Source of the DNA: Gnetum montanum | Lineage: Eukaryota; Streptophyta; Gnetopsida; Gnetales; Gnetaceae | NCBI GenBank assembly: GCA_015680685.1 | Contig: MNCI01025132.1 | Span: forward strand, 298,682 to 338,777 | Reading direction: 5' to 3' | Length of the DNA: 40,096 nt | Shown: positions 19,106 to 31,050 of the stretch, piece by piece | Layout: each line of letters opens with the position of its first letter | How positions within the stretch are numbered: position 1 is the first letter of the stretch | The notes under the pieces: generated by a model | What the model was told of the DNA's origin: nothing | The model's input: only the letters and a program-made list of their open reading frames with translations | The model's database searches: none | Position numbers and translations under genes: made by a program

Positions 19106-21831
19106 TCATGTGGTTCCAAGTGATGGTGGCTCTTCCATGGGTTGCTTCCCCTTGTCGTGTGTTCTAGGTTTTGGAATTTGATGACTTTGAAGTAGTGCCT
19201 GAAGCTTTTCCTCTTTCATTCGAGGATCTTGTGTTGTCCATGCTGATGCTCCAATGTTTGATGGAGTCGGCACCTCCCATGGACACAGTAGTTGTGGGAA
19301 CATCTTATTTGCTTTGATGTACCAGGCCGCAAACAACTGTTGTTCCTCCTTGTAGGCTCTGGCTTTATCCATGTACTCTTGAAAATCTGTACGCCGTCGA
19401 GCCAAGTCTACTGTGACATCTTTTTGGCCTTGGTAGCTGGTCTTAACCACCTCTAGTTCAGAATTTGCGACTTCTAACTTCTACAATGTTTTCTTGTGCT
19501 CTGCAAATTCTGTTTCATATTTGGCATAGGTGGCAGCTACCTGCTTCTCGAGCTCTATTTTCAGGCGTCCTACTATCAACATGGCTAGATTGGCATACCG
19601 CTAGTTTTCCAATTCCATGTACTCTGTGAGGTCTTGAATCTGCAAGTCTCAGCTTTTAAGTTCTACCTGGTGGGCAAATGCCTATGTGTCTAGTATGGCT
19701 TGCCAATCAGTGTGTTGAGTACTGAAAGTGTTGATGTGGGCATTGGCCATATGGATCTCCTTTTCTATGACTTGTTTGTACATTCACACCTAGTCTCTAA
19801 AGTGCTTCTTTAACTTTTCATGCAGCTTGGCTTTGTTTTGCCACATACTTATTTCAATGGCCATCTTCTGACGAATTACGCGTACCTCCTCCATTGAGAG
19901 GGTTCAATTCTCTTTGGCCAAATGGTTCATGTCTTGGTTGACCCTGACCAACTATTCTCGTAACTGTTGAAATTTTTCCTCAAGAACATTTTTCTGTCTT
20001 TCCATAGTGGTCAACCGAATATTTTTAGCATCAAGCTATTTATTTTCCTCTTGTAAGGCTCTGAGTGCCTTGGCGTATGTGTAGGTTTGCGCTTGTGCCT
20101 TGGAGGCATCCTAGTTGGCCTTCTCTTTCTTCTCTGCCACTTTTTTATTGTTCGCTAATAGTTTATTAAGCTGCTCTATACTAAAAGTATTTAGCTGGTT
20201 TGCGAGAAAAAACTGAGATGGGTCCTGCTGTGTAGCTTGCAGGGTGACAAGCCTCTCTTGGAATCTTGTCAACTTCGCTTCTGTGTGCTCTGCCTTGATC
20301 TCTGCCATGACCAGCTTTCCTTTGGTGGAGATGAGGTCTGATTGTGCTGTTGTGACATCTTGTGGGATGTCAAATAAGTATGTCATTACTTGTCCTGTTT
20401 GCAGCAGTCGATCAAGGACATCCTCATGCTCCGCAAGATTCATTGAGGGGCCGACTAGAGTTTGAGCATCTTGTGCTCCTGTGAAAATTTCCTATGGCAC
20501 AACAAGGACGTTGAAATATTCTTTGATGTGGTCTGTGATCACTTCTGCGGCTCTTACTGCATGACCACCATTGTGGTCCCTTCACCTATTTCTAATTGCA
20601 CTTGGAAATATGCAGCGTTCCCTGAAATCTGTTGTGACCAATGAGTCTTCCCTCCTCTTATTTGGATGGACACCTCACCCCATGTACGATCGATAGAAAC
20701 TATGGGCCATACGGTGTCATCGATGATGCGAAAGAGATTAGCATCATCACGACTTCCCCAAATGACTATCTCAGTGATGCCCCTGAGGTGGCTCATCAAC
20801 GGTCGGTAATCCTGTGGTGGTGGTGGTTGATCTTACTAGCTCGTGCTGGGCCCTGCTTCTTGTTGTTGACTGGGCCTCGTGCTTGGAAGTTGGCTAGGCC
20901 CTACAGTTTGAGTTGTAGTGGGCCCCACCATCTATTCTTGCTCTTGCTCTGGCTCCAGTGTCTCACCAACACTTTTCCTCAGAGCTGGTGGCTTCAGCAG
21001 TTCAGTGAACGAAGCATTCTGGGCTCTTCTGAGGACATCATTGGTGTACCCCAAAATACCAACACGTTTGCATAGCTTCCTGATGAGACAAGGGAAGGGA
21101 AATGTGAACTTCCCTATCTTGCGTTCTTCAAACTGCCTCAAGATCTCTATGAAATATAGATGAGGAAGGTTAGCATTAGTCTTTCCCATCAATATCACAC
21201 TTCCTCTTGCTACATATGTTGAGATTATTTTTAATCCTCTCGTGGGGAAGATGTGATAAGCGCCAATCTTGAAGTATATCCTTTCTTCCAACATCAACTC
21301 TCCATATGTCTTGTCTTCTTTGCTGTACGCCCTATCCAACCAAACCCTTTATGCATCAGCATCAGAGCAAGTGGATAGGTGAGCAATTTTTGGCCCTGTA
21401 TTTGGAAGGTTCAACAATTTTGAGATGGCCTTGGCAGAAAAATCTACAGATACACCAAAAATTTTGACTGTGGTGCCTTCTTCCTTATTGTGCCAAAATT
21501 GGTATGTTTCTCCTAAGTACCAAGCACCACTTTCAGAGAGGATAGGCCATAATGGAGACCCTTTGAGTTGGTCCCTAACAACCTCAGGAGCGAATTCCAT
21601 AAAAGATCTGAAGTTTAATTCCACAATCACTGCAGCTGATGTAGACTTTTCATGGATGGCCTAAACACACTCTGGGGACAACATGAGTTGTTGTCCCTGT
21701 TCAAGCACTATAGCAACTCCTCCTTCTGCCTATCCTGATTGTATAGTAGCAGGAGTCTCTTGATGGATGCTAAATGATTGTGCCTCCTACTCTACACGTT
21801 GTTCAGGAGACGCTTGTCCTTTTGGGGCCAT
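19106..21831 (-). pseudogene. Element B ORF2: plant-transposon-like domain plus coiled coil
   Basis: It starts MAPKGQ at 21831 and ends PMEEPPSLGTT, stop at 19106, about 900 codons. The domain order is GSPLWPILSESGAWYLGETY (about 21560), TTVKIFGVSVDFSAKAISKL (about 21440-21490), LMLEERIYFKIGAYHIFPTR (about 21240-21300), then PFPCLIRKLCKRVGILGY (about 21050-21110). This matches the Putative plant transposon protein domain (PF20167-like). A Pro/Gln-rich linker follows, and then a long coiled coil (20443 down to about 19500) with DLISTKGKLVMAEIKAEHTE and KLTRFQERLVTLQATQQD. About a dozen in-frame stops interrupt it, most of them TAG, and the frame shifts near 19600-19800. It lies downstream of an internal promoter-like module. 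The function is unknown. Nucleic-acid binding or a structural role would be guesses. Confidence 0.75.
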
Positions 21832-22331
21832 CTGCAATCACATAGGGCCAGTCATTAGTAAGATTGCTTACCAAAGTTAAGTTATACCTTACTTCTTGCC
21901 TTAATGAATTTGTCTCTTATTCCGTGTGATTTTAAAGTTAGGAATTTTTGTAAAAATGTCCCAAAAAGGTTTAAATTTTTGGTCCACTTTGATTAGGTGG
22001 CTTCACAATTTTAATTTCCTGGTATAAGTGAGGAGATGAAGTTGTTCTTGGCACATGTTTATCATTTTTGTATAATTAATTACCCTTGGTAGTGTCCTTT
22101 GGGTGATGACGAATTTTGAAAAATTTGTGCGCAATTCAGAGTGTACCCCTCCCCCACAACTAAGTTGAACACTTCGGGTTCAAATAGGCTCGAGTGAAAT
22201 GAAAATCGGAGCGCTGGCGAGCGAGTTATGGTTGTTGGAACAAGAGATATGCAAGTCGCAAGTCGTAGAAGAGAATTTGAAAAACTCCCTCGCATGAACA
22301 GTTGCAAATGATGTTCACGTTCGTGGAGGCC

Positions 22332-22430
22332 CATATTTATAGTTTTTGTGAGACGCAATATTGCGTACGCGATAGCGCGTCTATGATATCGCGTCAGATG
22401 TGATATCGCATATGTGATATCGCGACCTAT
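22332..22430 (-). promoter_or_regulatory. Internal promoter-like module of element B
   Basis: On the minus strand a tract of GCGATATC, TGCGATATCACA and GCAATATTGC-type words (22430-22352) precedes CTATAAATATG (22342-22332). It is the counterpart of A 13121-13215. Its words resemble B's own LTR (GCGATATCG) more than A's. ORF2 starts about 500 bp downstream. Confidence 0.5.
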
Positions 22431-22439
22431 TTGAAGTAT

Positions 22440-24180
22440 GGTACTTAGAAAAATTGATAAATTTATGAAATTCCTAACTCAAAAAATTAAGGACTTGAAG
22501 TCAATGTAAAGGGTGCAGTGTAATATTGATCAGGCCTGAAGGCACAAAAAGGATAATGGTGTAAAATCTGGCAATGAAAGTCATGAAGAGTATGAGGAAA
22601 AAGGACATGTGTTGGTACATAGGAACTTTTGAACCAGAAGGATGATAAGGGAAAGAAGAATGTTGGTAATGCAATACTCGGAGGGTGTAAAATGATGTGA
22701 GGGTAATATGTGACGAGTGCAAATTACAAAAGTCACGCAAGTGGGTCCTCCCCAAAGCAAGTTCCAACCTATAATGCCCTTGTGTAACCACACCTTAAAA
22801 TGTCCATAGGCACTATAAGGGTTAAATGTAATCCACACTAGTTCCACAAAACACACACATGTAAATACCAGTATGAAGTTAATGCTACATAAGACACAAG
22901 TCACAAATTCCTGGATAGCGAGATGAGACGAATTGTAGAAGTGATTGTAGAGAGTGGGACACGAGGTAACTAACCTAGGGCACAATGAATCCTAAGTGTA
23001 GGGCATGATTAGTGTGTCACTAACCTGTCGCTCCAAAATCAGGACCAAGTCCATTCCTTCGATCAGTGACATCACATTGTTTCATCCCGTGATGGGCAAC
23101 CATGAGAGCATCATGATGGCAAGGCGTACAATCACTTGGCATTTCGTACAAGGGAGTAGTGATTCTTGCTTTGTGGAACTTTCTTTCTTTTCTTTCTCTT
23201 TTTTTTTTGAAATGCTTAATCAAAGAAGCTGCCTACCTTCAAGCATGGGTGCATGTCTTTCCAGTGGGATCCCTTGGAATAACATTGAGTTTCCTTGATT
23301 GAGTGCCTTTTGATTACTCTTACTCCCATTTTGCATTAGATCTACAAGGATCTTAGTACAGCCAAATTGCATGATAATTTCTACAGATGTCACCAAAGAG
23401 AATCCACAAGTCCCCTTGATGTCACACCCTGGTCATTCCCTCTTGGTCCATTCTTCTTTGTTGTTGGTATAATGATCACAAGATTACTTTAAGTTTTAAT
23501 GATTAGGAATATCATTGTACCCAAGGGAGAACCCCTTATTAATAGAATGGGTGGATGGATGTTGTGGGCTTGCTGTTCAAATAATTAGTCACCTAAGAAT
23601 TGATAGCATAGAACAACACCTCAACCAACGAGTCACATGACTATTTTATTCGTAGATGAGATTACTCATAAAAAGACAAGAAGACAAAAAGACAAAACAA
23701 TAAATTGAAAGATGAAAAATTGGAAAATAAAAAATTGTAAAATTAAAGAAAAGGAAAATATTTATTAATTTTGCTGTTATTAGAATGGGAGATACCCCCC
23801 ATAACTAAATGGTTGAGCATGGCTAGAATTAATAAATGAAAGGTTGGGATCCTTGCATGTTGGAAATATTGGGAACCAGTCATACTTACCCCATTGGGGG
23901 TTCACACACTTGATTAGAGTTGACATAGTGGGGCAAGTTATAAGATGTGGTTAATTTATAAGGAGTTGACCCACTATGGTACTTGCGACTGTAAGATGGT
24001 ATGGAAGGATCAACATGTCTCCCATGTGGCAATATTCATTGGGCCCCATGGTTGTTGGAGTATTGAGTGATGGCCTTGATAAGGTAACATGAGGCATTGG
24101 GTTTGAAGAGGATGATGCACCATAGTGTTGGACTTGTGCTAAGTTTGTAGATGCAGTGGTTTCAGAACTATGGTGTCCCT
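22440..24180 (-). other. Non-coding middle of element B
   Basis: This aligns with A 13216-14960. It includes the GGGTCCTCCCCAAAGCAAG block (22743-22761), an A-rich tract (23655-23770) and a polypurine-tract-like ACCCCCCATAACT (about 23794). No protein was recognised. Confidence 0.55.
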
Positions 24181-24707
24181 TTCTACGGTCACGTCTAAAA
24201 AAGGGACGCCTATGATGTTGTGGAGGATTCCCATTGCTGTTAACAGTAGAAGCACAAGTAATGTTCGTGGGTTGATGCTATGGTGCAAATCCTTTAGGTA
24301 CTATTGGTGGTGATGTAGAAGGAGGTGAAGGATGAGAATTTTGAAATTGAGGAGAAGTGTAAGGTACCCAAGGTGGTGGTCCTGTTGGTGAGGATATGGG
24401 TTGATAGTATTGAGGAGAATAATAATAATGTGGTGAGATAGAGGATGTTGACCTAGTTGGGGAAATAGGATGTTGAACTTGATGAGCACTTAGGTTTGGA
24501 TGGTATGAAGGGTGTAACCAATTTGGGGATGGCCTCCCCCATGACTAGGATTGTTGCCACTGTGATTGAACATAGTATTTTTGTACGAACTTTGGATGTA
24601 ACATTCTTCCCTAATGCTCATGCAAATGTGACAAGATTGGGCATTGGCCCTTGGGGTGATTGTATAGGCAAATGTTACATTGATATGTATGATTGGCAGT
24701 TAAGTTC
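24180..24707 (-). pseudogene. Element B gag, C-terminal part only
   Basis: The minus strand reads the zinc knuckle CNICLYNHPKGQC (24641-24679; C-X2-C-X3-H-X4-C), then a Pro/His/Gln-rich tail to about 24180, parallel to A 14960-15570. The gag core is absent because element C starts at 24708, and the other side was later deleted. Confidence 0.7.
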
Positions 24708-26353
24708 TGTAACGACGGAAAATGTTGGTCGTTGGAAATACCGAACGAAAATCCGTGTACACAGTTCTAACCTCGGATCCGTGAGAGGACCGTGCTGGAG
24801 AGAAAAACGAATCTGAGGTGCCCTGAACGATCTTGTCGATCAGATAGGGACTTATTAAATCAGTAAAAGGTTTGGTAGTAATTTGATGGCGAAGCGAAGA
24901 TTCTTTATAAAGCGATGCAATATCGTTAATCCTGAAAGCAATTGAAGACAATGTAAACGATTTGGATGAGATTGCCAAATCTGTCTAACTAGGATGCAAG
25001 AGATCAGATTTGGCGGAGAATACAATCTCAAGATCTAGGATTTAATTTATGAAAAACAATGTGTTTGATACAATGATTTTAGGCGTGCTTCGGTTTGGAC
25101 GAAGCATATACCAGTAACAAGAAAGTTATATAAAGATGAAACAAGCGAGGATCAATCTATCTTGATCTAGCCAATCTGGACGCAAGGAAGTCAGACCCGT
25201 GGGAGAATATCTGGTAGCTGATTGTTTCTGATTAAGAATTCTTATCAATCACCTCCAACGTTCTCATGATCGTTGATTCTCTTTTGTTCTTTTTGCCAAC
25301 CTTGAAAGAAAATTTTTTACCAACCCCTGCGCACGCCTTTGATCTTCATCAACTGAAGCATTTATAAGATTAGGGTCAAGAGAAAAACACGGTTTAGATG
25401 ATGCATGTCCTAAACCTACAAGATGCCGTTGACTTGATGTGGTGGTTGCTGAAGCTTACGATGCCACCTTACGTACTAAAGCGTAATGCATCGTAAATCG
25501 GGAATTTGGCAATAGGGATTATGCAACGACATGCTGGAGAGCGTATCTCATCGTATAGACTATTGTTACTTGTATCAAGCCACCATTGTCCATGCTTATG
25601 TTGCGCTGCGCCGGATTATGCTTCACAGTGTAGTCCGTCGTAAAATAGCATGTCTGCAAAGAAAAACAAAGTGTTTGTTGAAGCCTTGAACATCTGTCAT
25701 CCCTGATGTTTGCAGCGTACTATTTTTTGACATTACACTGCATAATGTAATGTTACGCTATGTAGTGTAATATAGCGTAATTTGCCAAAAGTTAAGATTT
25801 TTTGAAACAGATAACTTGCAAAGTTGGAAGTTTTGCCGTTGTGCATCTATTGCTTTGCTCCGTCTTCTGGAATTTGCTTGTGCTATGCCATGCAACGTGG
25901 CAGGACAAACCTTCGACTAAAAAGGAACTTAATGCGCCGCGCCCTATTACGACCCTTTGTCTGAATCATCAGCCTTTAGCTGAACCGTCGAGGCCTCGAA
26001 ATTTTCACGGTGTTTCAATGGCCCCTCTTTGTTGACGTTTAGAGGACTTGCCCGAAAGACGTCGACAAAGAATACGAAATACCGGAAAGGCAAAAGCGTT
26101 AATAGCGTCTATTGGAGACTACTCAAACGTTGCTCTGTCAAACTTAGAAGTGTGATCTTACAGGAGTTAGAGATGGTAGGTTCGGGGAAGACTCAAATAC
26201 ATGAACATAAAGCTTCTCCGAACAAGTCATGTCGTCTTTTCACTAATGTGTTTACGAAAGGTTACGCCGTTATACTGCATATGGAAGGCTTGCAAGGGCG
26301 AGTTGTGTTACGCCTGCATGGCCTGGACGAGTTGTTTTACATCCATTTTGTCA
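24708..26353 (-). repeat. Putative 3' LTR of element C
   Basis: It starts TGTAACG at the junction with B gag and ends TTTTGTCA just before a polypyrimidine run that would be the polypurine tract on the minus strand. The length of about 1.65 kb is typical of Tat elements. No second copy exists in the window to confirm the limits. Inside, a roughly 50-bp segment with GCCAAATCTG-type sequence (about 24975) recurs imperfectly near 25170. GCGTA/TACGC words are frequent at 25450-25790. Small plus-strand open frames at 25802-26373 look incidental. Confidence 0.45.
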
Positions 26354-26371
26354 AACCCCTCCTTTTTTTTT
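26354..26371 (-). other. Putative polypurine tract of element C
   Basis: The plus strand reads AACCCCTCCTTTTTTTTT. Its complement is an uninterrupted purine run that would precede an LTR beginning TGACAAAATGG. Confidence 0.45.
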
Positions 26372-27165
26372 GAAAAAACGCAGATTGCATGCCACCAGGC
26401 GAGCTGTGTTACGCTAGTTTGTGGGCATGATAATGCAAACGGATCGACTTAATGCTCGTGTTCTGTACAAGCGGGGAAGAAGGTAGGGTAAGGAAAGGGG
26501 AAAAACAAGGTAAGGTACTCGGGAGAGGTAGGGTTTGCACTTCCAAGTGACAAGGCGGGTCTGAGCAGCCACCTCCGGATGCCATGATGCCTCACCTTCC
26601 AATGAAAGTATTCTCGATCAATGTTGTCGTAACAAGTAACCTGTAAAACACAACATAGAACAAAAAGCTAGAAACAAATGTCCTAATCACTAAGGAGGGA
26701 GGCTGTTGAAACAAGCATCGTCCAAAATGACAGGGAGAGTGTAGGCCCTTGAAACTGGGACTGCAGCAAGTAGCAGAAGTGCCAATGTTGGTGCCGCGGT
26801 TCCTGTAGTTGCCGTTGAGAGCCAGATTCATCTTGCTTGAAGGACTATGCAAAGAACATGTCAGACGAATCTGCTAAGCCAGAATCTGGTGACGGCGATG
26901 GATGGAGGCCGCTGAGACTATGGGTGGCCGCGATTTTTTTGAGGTCCCAAGCGGTGAAATTGATCCCAGGAGGTGTAACTATGAAGTGGCTGTCGTAGCA
27001 ACATCTCCGAGGGGTCAGTAGTATGCCTTTCAGCATGTCCGAGAAATCAGCAGAATGCCAGCGGGTTAACAGCGTTATGTCTGTGCCAACGCCTTACCTA
27101 CTCCATCTCGTAGGGATGCAGTGCAAGAATGATCACGCTTGCTTGCTTCATGGATGGCTTGTTGA
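26372..27165 (-). other. 3' untranslated spacer of element C
   Basis: This lies between the tandem repeats and the polypurine tract. Two short minus frames (26592-26852 and 26845-27036) are open but match nothing I recognise. Their Ser/Pro/Phe composition looks non-coding. Confidence 0.4.
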
Positions 27166-27535
27166 CAGATCCCAGTTTTAGGTCCTGGCTGACTGTTGTT
27201 GCTGGTTTTAAGTCTCAGCAAACCGTGGTCCCGGTTTAACGTTTGGGTAGACTGTAATTTGCTAATTTTACATCGTAGCGGACGGTGGAAGGGCTAGTTT
27301 ATGGTCCTAGCAGACCATGCTATGGGTGTCAATTTTATGTCGTGACCTAGGGACAAGTCTTTGCTGGTTTAGTGTCTCAGCAGATGTGTGCCTACCTTTG
27401 CTAGTTTAGTGTCTTGGCGAACGCATGCAAGAGCTGTCAGTTTTACGTCGTAGCGGACGTGTACAAGTTTGCCAGTTTTACGTCGTAGCGGACGGTGGAC
27501 AACTTTGCCAGTTTTACGTCATAGCAGACGTTTGT
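27166..27535 (-). repeat. Minisatellite of about 34 bp, roughly eleven copies, 3' of element C pol
   Basis: Units are variants of AGTTTTACGTCGTAGCGGAC followed by a variable spacer often ending CTTTG. Copies near 27434, 27471 and 27507 are nearly identical. Those at 27174-27400 are more diverged. Tandem repeats in the 3' untranslated region are known for Tat/Ogre-type elements. Two stray copies occur near 31141 and 31340, upstream of pol. Confidence 0.8.
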
Positions 27536-27561
27536 TACCTGATTTTGAGCTAAGTCGATGT

Positions 27562-28790
27562 TCAGATGTAATACCGCTTTAGGTATAGATGATTCACCGG
27601 ATTTGGTAGTTCGTTGCCATCGATGCTTGCTAACTTGAATGCTACATTGCCGTATGCGCCGATGATTAGGAAAGGGCCTTTCCAGTTTGCAGAGAACTTG
27701 CCTACTGGTTCACGAATGGCCTTGAGAACCAAATCTCCTTTCTTGATTGGTCGTTGATGCAAGTTGTGCCGATGCTTCTATCTCTGTTTGTCCTGATATC
27801 TCTCGATGGTGTTGAGCGTCTAGATGCGTTTCTCCTCCACTGAGTCTAAATCCATGATTCTGGACTCATTGTGTTGAGCCTCATTTATAACCATAGATAG
27901 GACCATCCGCAATGAGGGAACCTATAATTCCAAGGGCAACATTGCTTCGGATCTATAGACCAGGCTGTAGGGCGTCCTGTCTATGGCTGTTCTGCACGTC
28001 GTACGATACGCCCATAGCACATAGAGAATTTTTTCATGCCACCACTTCTTATTATTGTCGAGCATTTTCTTGAGTAAATTGATTATCACCTTGTTCGTTG
28101 CCTCTGCTTGACCATTTGCTTGTAGGTAATAAGGTGAAGAAAAAGATTGTTAATACCAAGATTATTGCAAAAAGATTTGGTTTCTACGCTACTAAATTGT
28201 GGTTCGTTGTTAGTCACAATAGTCGTAGGGAGTCCAAATCTGGTTACAATATTGTCTAAGATGAAATGGCAAACTTGGCGAGATGTAATCTTTCATAGGG
28301 GGATAGCCTCAACCCACTTTGTTAAATACTCAGTGGCGGTGATAATGAAGCTATGACCTGCAGAAGATTTAGGCGAGATGGGGCCTATGATGTCCAGTCC
28401 CCATCGTTAGAATGGCCAAGTAATTTGGGTAGTGTGTAACTCAGTTGGTGACACATGTATTAGATTTGCGTAACGCTGGCACGTGTCACATGTCTTAACC
28501 TTGGCAAGGCAATCTTTTTCCATGTACGACCAATAGTACCCTAAGTGTTTAATTTTAGCAGTCATTGCTCGCGGGGCTACGTGTCCTCCGCATAGCCCTT
28601 CGTGGACTTCGTTAACTATTTGCTGTGCTTGGTCACTGTTAACGCAGGTAAGCAATACCCCATCGAAGGAGCGTCTACAGAGAGTACTGTCTCCAAGGAT
28701 GACGTATTGCCTAGCACGTTTGTGCACTGCATCTTCTTGCACATGTGTTAGCTCGTTCAGTGGTTTGCCATGCAAAAGGTAATGCTGTCA
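27562..28790 (-). pseudogene. Element C integrase
   Basis: Integrase inserts the cDNA into the genome. The minus strand gives an HHCC zinc domain (VHEGLCGGHVAP...KVKTCDTCQRY, about 28460-28600). The catalytic core follows with WGLDIIGP (first Asp, about 28390), IVTNNEPQF (about 28195-28220) and QANGQAEATNK (Glu, about 28110). The C-terminal domain is GKFSANWKGPFLIIGAYGN to HLYLKRYYI, stop at 27562. In the second catalytic motif the expected Asp is Asn, from a G-to-A change in the codon (T at 28211 on the plus strand). Stops follow AIPL and LPLEL, and at least one frameshift is present, so the enzyme is dead. Confidence 0.85.
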
Positions 28791-29530
28791 TACCATTCTG
28801 ACATTCCTTCCGCGTTTAATGAAGAAATTTGCGCCACTTGAATGACAGGCTTTGTACATTCTATCATTAAAGCAGGCCAAGTGGCAAACAAACATGGTGG
28901 CACATTTAGTGCCAGTGTTGCCAGTGCATCGGCGACAACGTTTTCGTTGCGCAGCATGTGTTGAGCATCGGTTGTCACAAATTACTTCAGGAGATCTTTA
29001 GCCATATCACAGTAGGGTTGTAGGTGCACAGCCTTACAGGTGTAGAGTCCTGTGATTTGATTGATTACCAGCATCGAATCGCCTCGGATTGCCAGATGTT
29101 GAACGTTGAGTTCTCTGGCCATCAACAATCTTCTGAGGAGCCCCTCATACTCTACCACGTTGTTCGTATAAGGGAAGGTCAGGGGGTAAGCCGATGGACG
29201 CACATCCTCAGGAGAAAGCGTAACAACGGCGGCGGCACTGCCGCCTCTAGTGGTTGAAGCTCCGTCAAAATATAACGTCGCTTCAAGGCCTGTTGATACA
29301 GGGCTTAAACTATGTACATATTCATCTGGGAATTCTTGCTCTATTGTAGCTTGATCATTAATCGGCGATGTTGCTAATTGGTCAGCTATGGCCTGGCCTT
29401 TGGTGGATGACTGGCCAACATAATGTAAATCAAACTTAGCTATGATAGCTTTCCAACGAGCTATCCTACTACTTTCATACAAATTGTTGGAGATAGCCCG
29501 CAGAACGTTACTTTTACAAATTATGTTGAC
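28791..29530 (-). pseudogene. Element C second (additional) RNase H domain
   Basis: After a linker ending HYVGQSSTKGQAIADQLAT, typical of Tat pol, the minus strand reads a second RNase H. It has LYFDGAST (Asp at about 29265), NNVVEYEGL (Glu), AIRGDSMLVINQ (Asp) and, after one stop, ENVVADALATLA (Asp). The four catalytic acids are all visible. Dual RNase H domains are diagnostic of the Tat group of Ty3/gypsy. The broken reading is caused by single stops near 28980 and 29520. Confidence 0.8.
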
Positions 29531-31050
29531 CTAACTACGGAAAAGATAATGCCTACATTTTTTAAGTGCGAAAACTAATGCCAAACAGTTACGCTCCACT
29601 TTGTTGTACCTTTTTTCATACGCAAATAGAGCATGACTGAGGTAATAGATAGGTGCTTTTGACCCATCGTTCCTTTTCTGGCAAAGTAACACAGCTATAG
29701 ACACGTCTGAGTTAGCTAGATAAATGTAGAAAGGATGATCCCTTTGTGGTGGGAAGATCGTTGGGAAATGTTGCAGCTCTTCTTTTAAATTATCAAATGC
29801 ACACTGGCAGTCATCGGTCCATTCAAAATTGACATCCTTCTTCAGAAGATGTTGCATGGGGTGTAATTTATCTGTTAACTTTGAAATGAATCGTCTAATG
29901 AACTGAAGCCTACCCTGTAACCCATGTAGTTCCTTGAGAATTGTTGGCGGCATTAAATCGACAATGGCTTTAACCTTTTCGAGGTCGACTTGGATGCCAG
30001 TTTCTGATACCACAAAGCCCAACATGCGTCCGGTTTTGACTCCGAATACGCATTTCTTTGGGTTAAGTCGTAAGTCATGTTGGAAACATCGTTTAAGAAC
30101 TAACTTCAGGTTTTCTGAATGATCTTCTGACTTTATAGACTTGACAGCTATGTCATCTACATAGTCGTTCAATCTCCCTAAGAGGTAATCGCTAAAGATG
30201 TATGTCATGGCTCGTTGATACGTTGCTCAGGCGTTTTTTAACCCAAAAGGCATCATGGTGTAGCAGAAGGTTCCTCAGGGCGTCATGAATGTTGTCGTCA
30301 ATTGGTACTCTAGGTTAATACGAATTTGATTATAGCCTGAAAAGCCATCCATAAAGGATAGGAGGGCATGACCAACTGTTGTGTCGATCAGTTGGTCAAT
30401 ACTCAGCAACGGGAAGTTGTCCTTAATTGTAGCTTTGTTCAGATCTCGGAAGTCTATGCAGATGCATATGCCTCCCGTTTTCTTAGAGACAACTACAATG
30501 TTGGACACCCAATCTGAGTAATCAACAACATGGATGAAGCCAGCTTGATATAGCTTGGTCATTTCATCACGCATTGCTAGCATGATTTCCAGCTTAATCT
30601 TTCGTGCCTTCTGTCTAATTGGTTTGATGTGTGGGTCTAAGATTATGTTATGCTATATTAATCTTGGGTTTAAGCTTGACATGTCTTCATATGACCATGC
30701 GAATACAACAGCGTTGTTTTGGAGCACTTGGGTTATGTCACTTTGCATCTGTTGGTCTAGAAGAGAACTAACCCTAAGCGTTTTATTTTCACCCTTGTGC
30801 GTAACCACAAGGACCTCACTAAGAGGGTCCTTGGTTACATCACCAGCCTCCAGGTCGAGTGTTCAGGCTAGATGTTATGGCAAGTCTGGGGATGTTTCCA
30901 AAGTTGCTATGGTTGCGTCATAAAGGGAAGGGTTTGTTTCTATCAGCGTGTGATTAAACTACCTAATGATCTTCCCATGCGACCATGTTAAGGCTAAGGG
31001 TGTGGATAAAGCTGTGTCCATTTGCGAGTGGCCTTGCAAAATCGCCAAAA
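29531..31050 (-). pseudogene. Element C reverse transcriptase and first RNase H
   Basis: From about 31050 the minus strand reads a linker (ALTWSHGKIIR) and FAWSYEDMSSLNP (about 30700). The RT follows with KTGGICICIDFRDLNKA (about 30430-30490), FMDGFSGYNQIRINLEYQ (about 30300-30350), the catalytic YVDD (30152-30163), MLGFVVSETGIQVDLEKVKA (about 30000), and RNase H with FEWTDDCQCAFDNLKEEL and YEKRYNKVERNCLALVFAL. Stops occur near 30270, 30900 and between the RT halves. Protease and gag are not found upstream: 31051-31612 carries none of their motifs. RNase H1 is partly degenerated around YLANSD. Confidence 0.85.

Noticed and set aside
25802-26373. Two plus-strand open frames of 77 and 114 codons
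   Set aside because: They lie in the putative LTR of C, match no family and have no splice or promoter context.
27166-27535. CRISPR-like array of about 34-bp repeats
   Set aside because: Repeats are diverged and the spacers are short and themselves repetitive. The position 3' of a Tat pol explains it as a retrotransposon minisatellite, and there are no cas genes.
29024-30923. Plus-strand open frames opposite pol (29024-29257, 29934-30122, 30555-30923)
   Set aside because: All are complements of minus-strand RT/RNase H codons with clear catalytic motifs.
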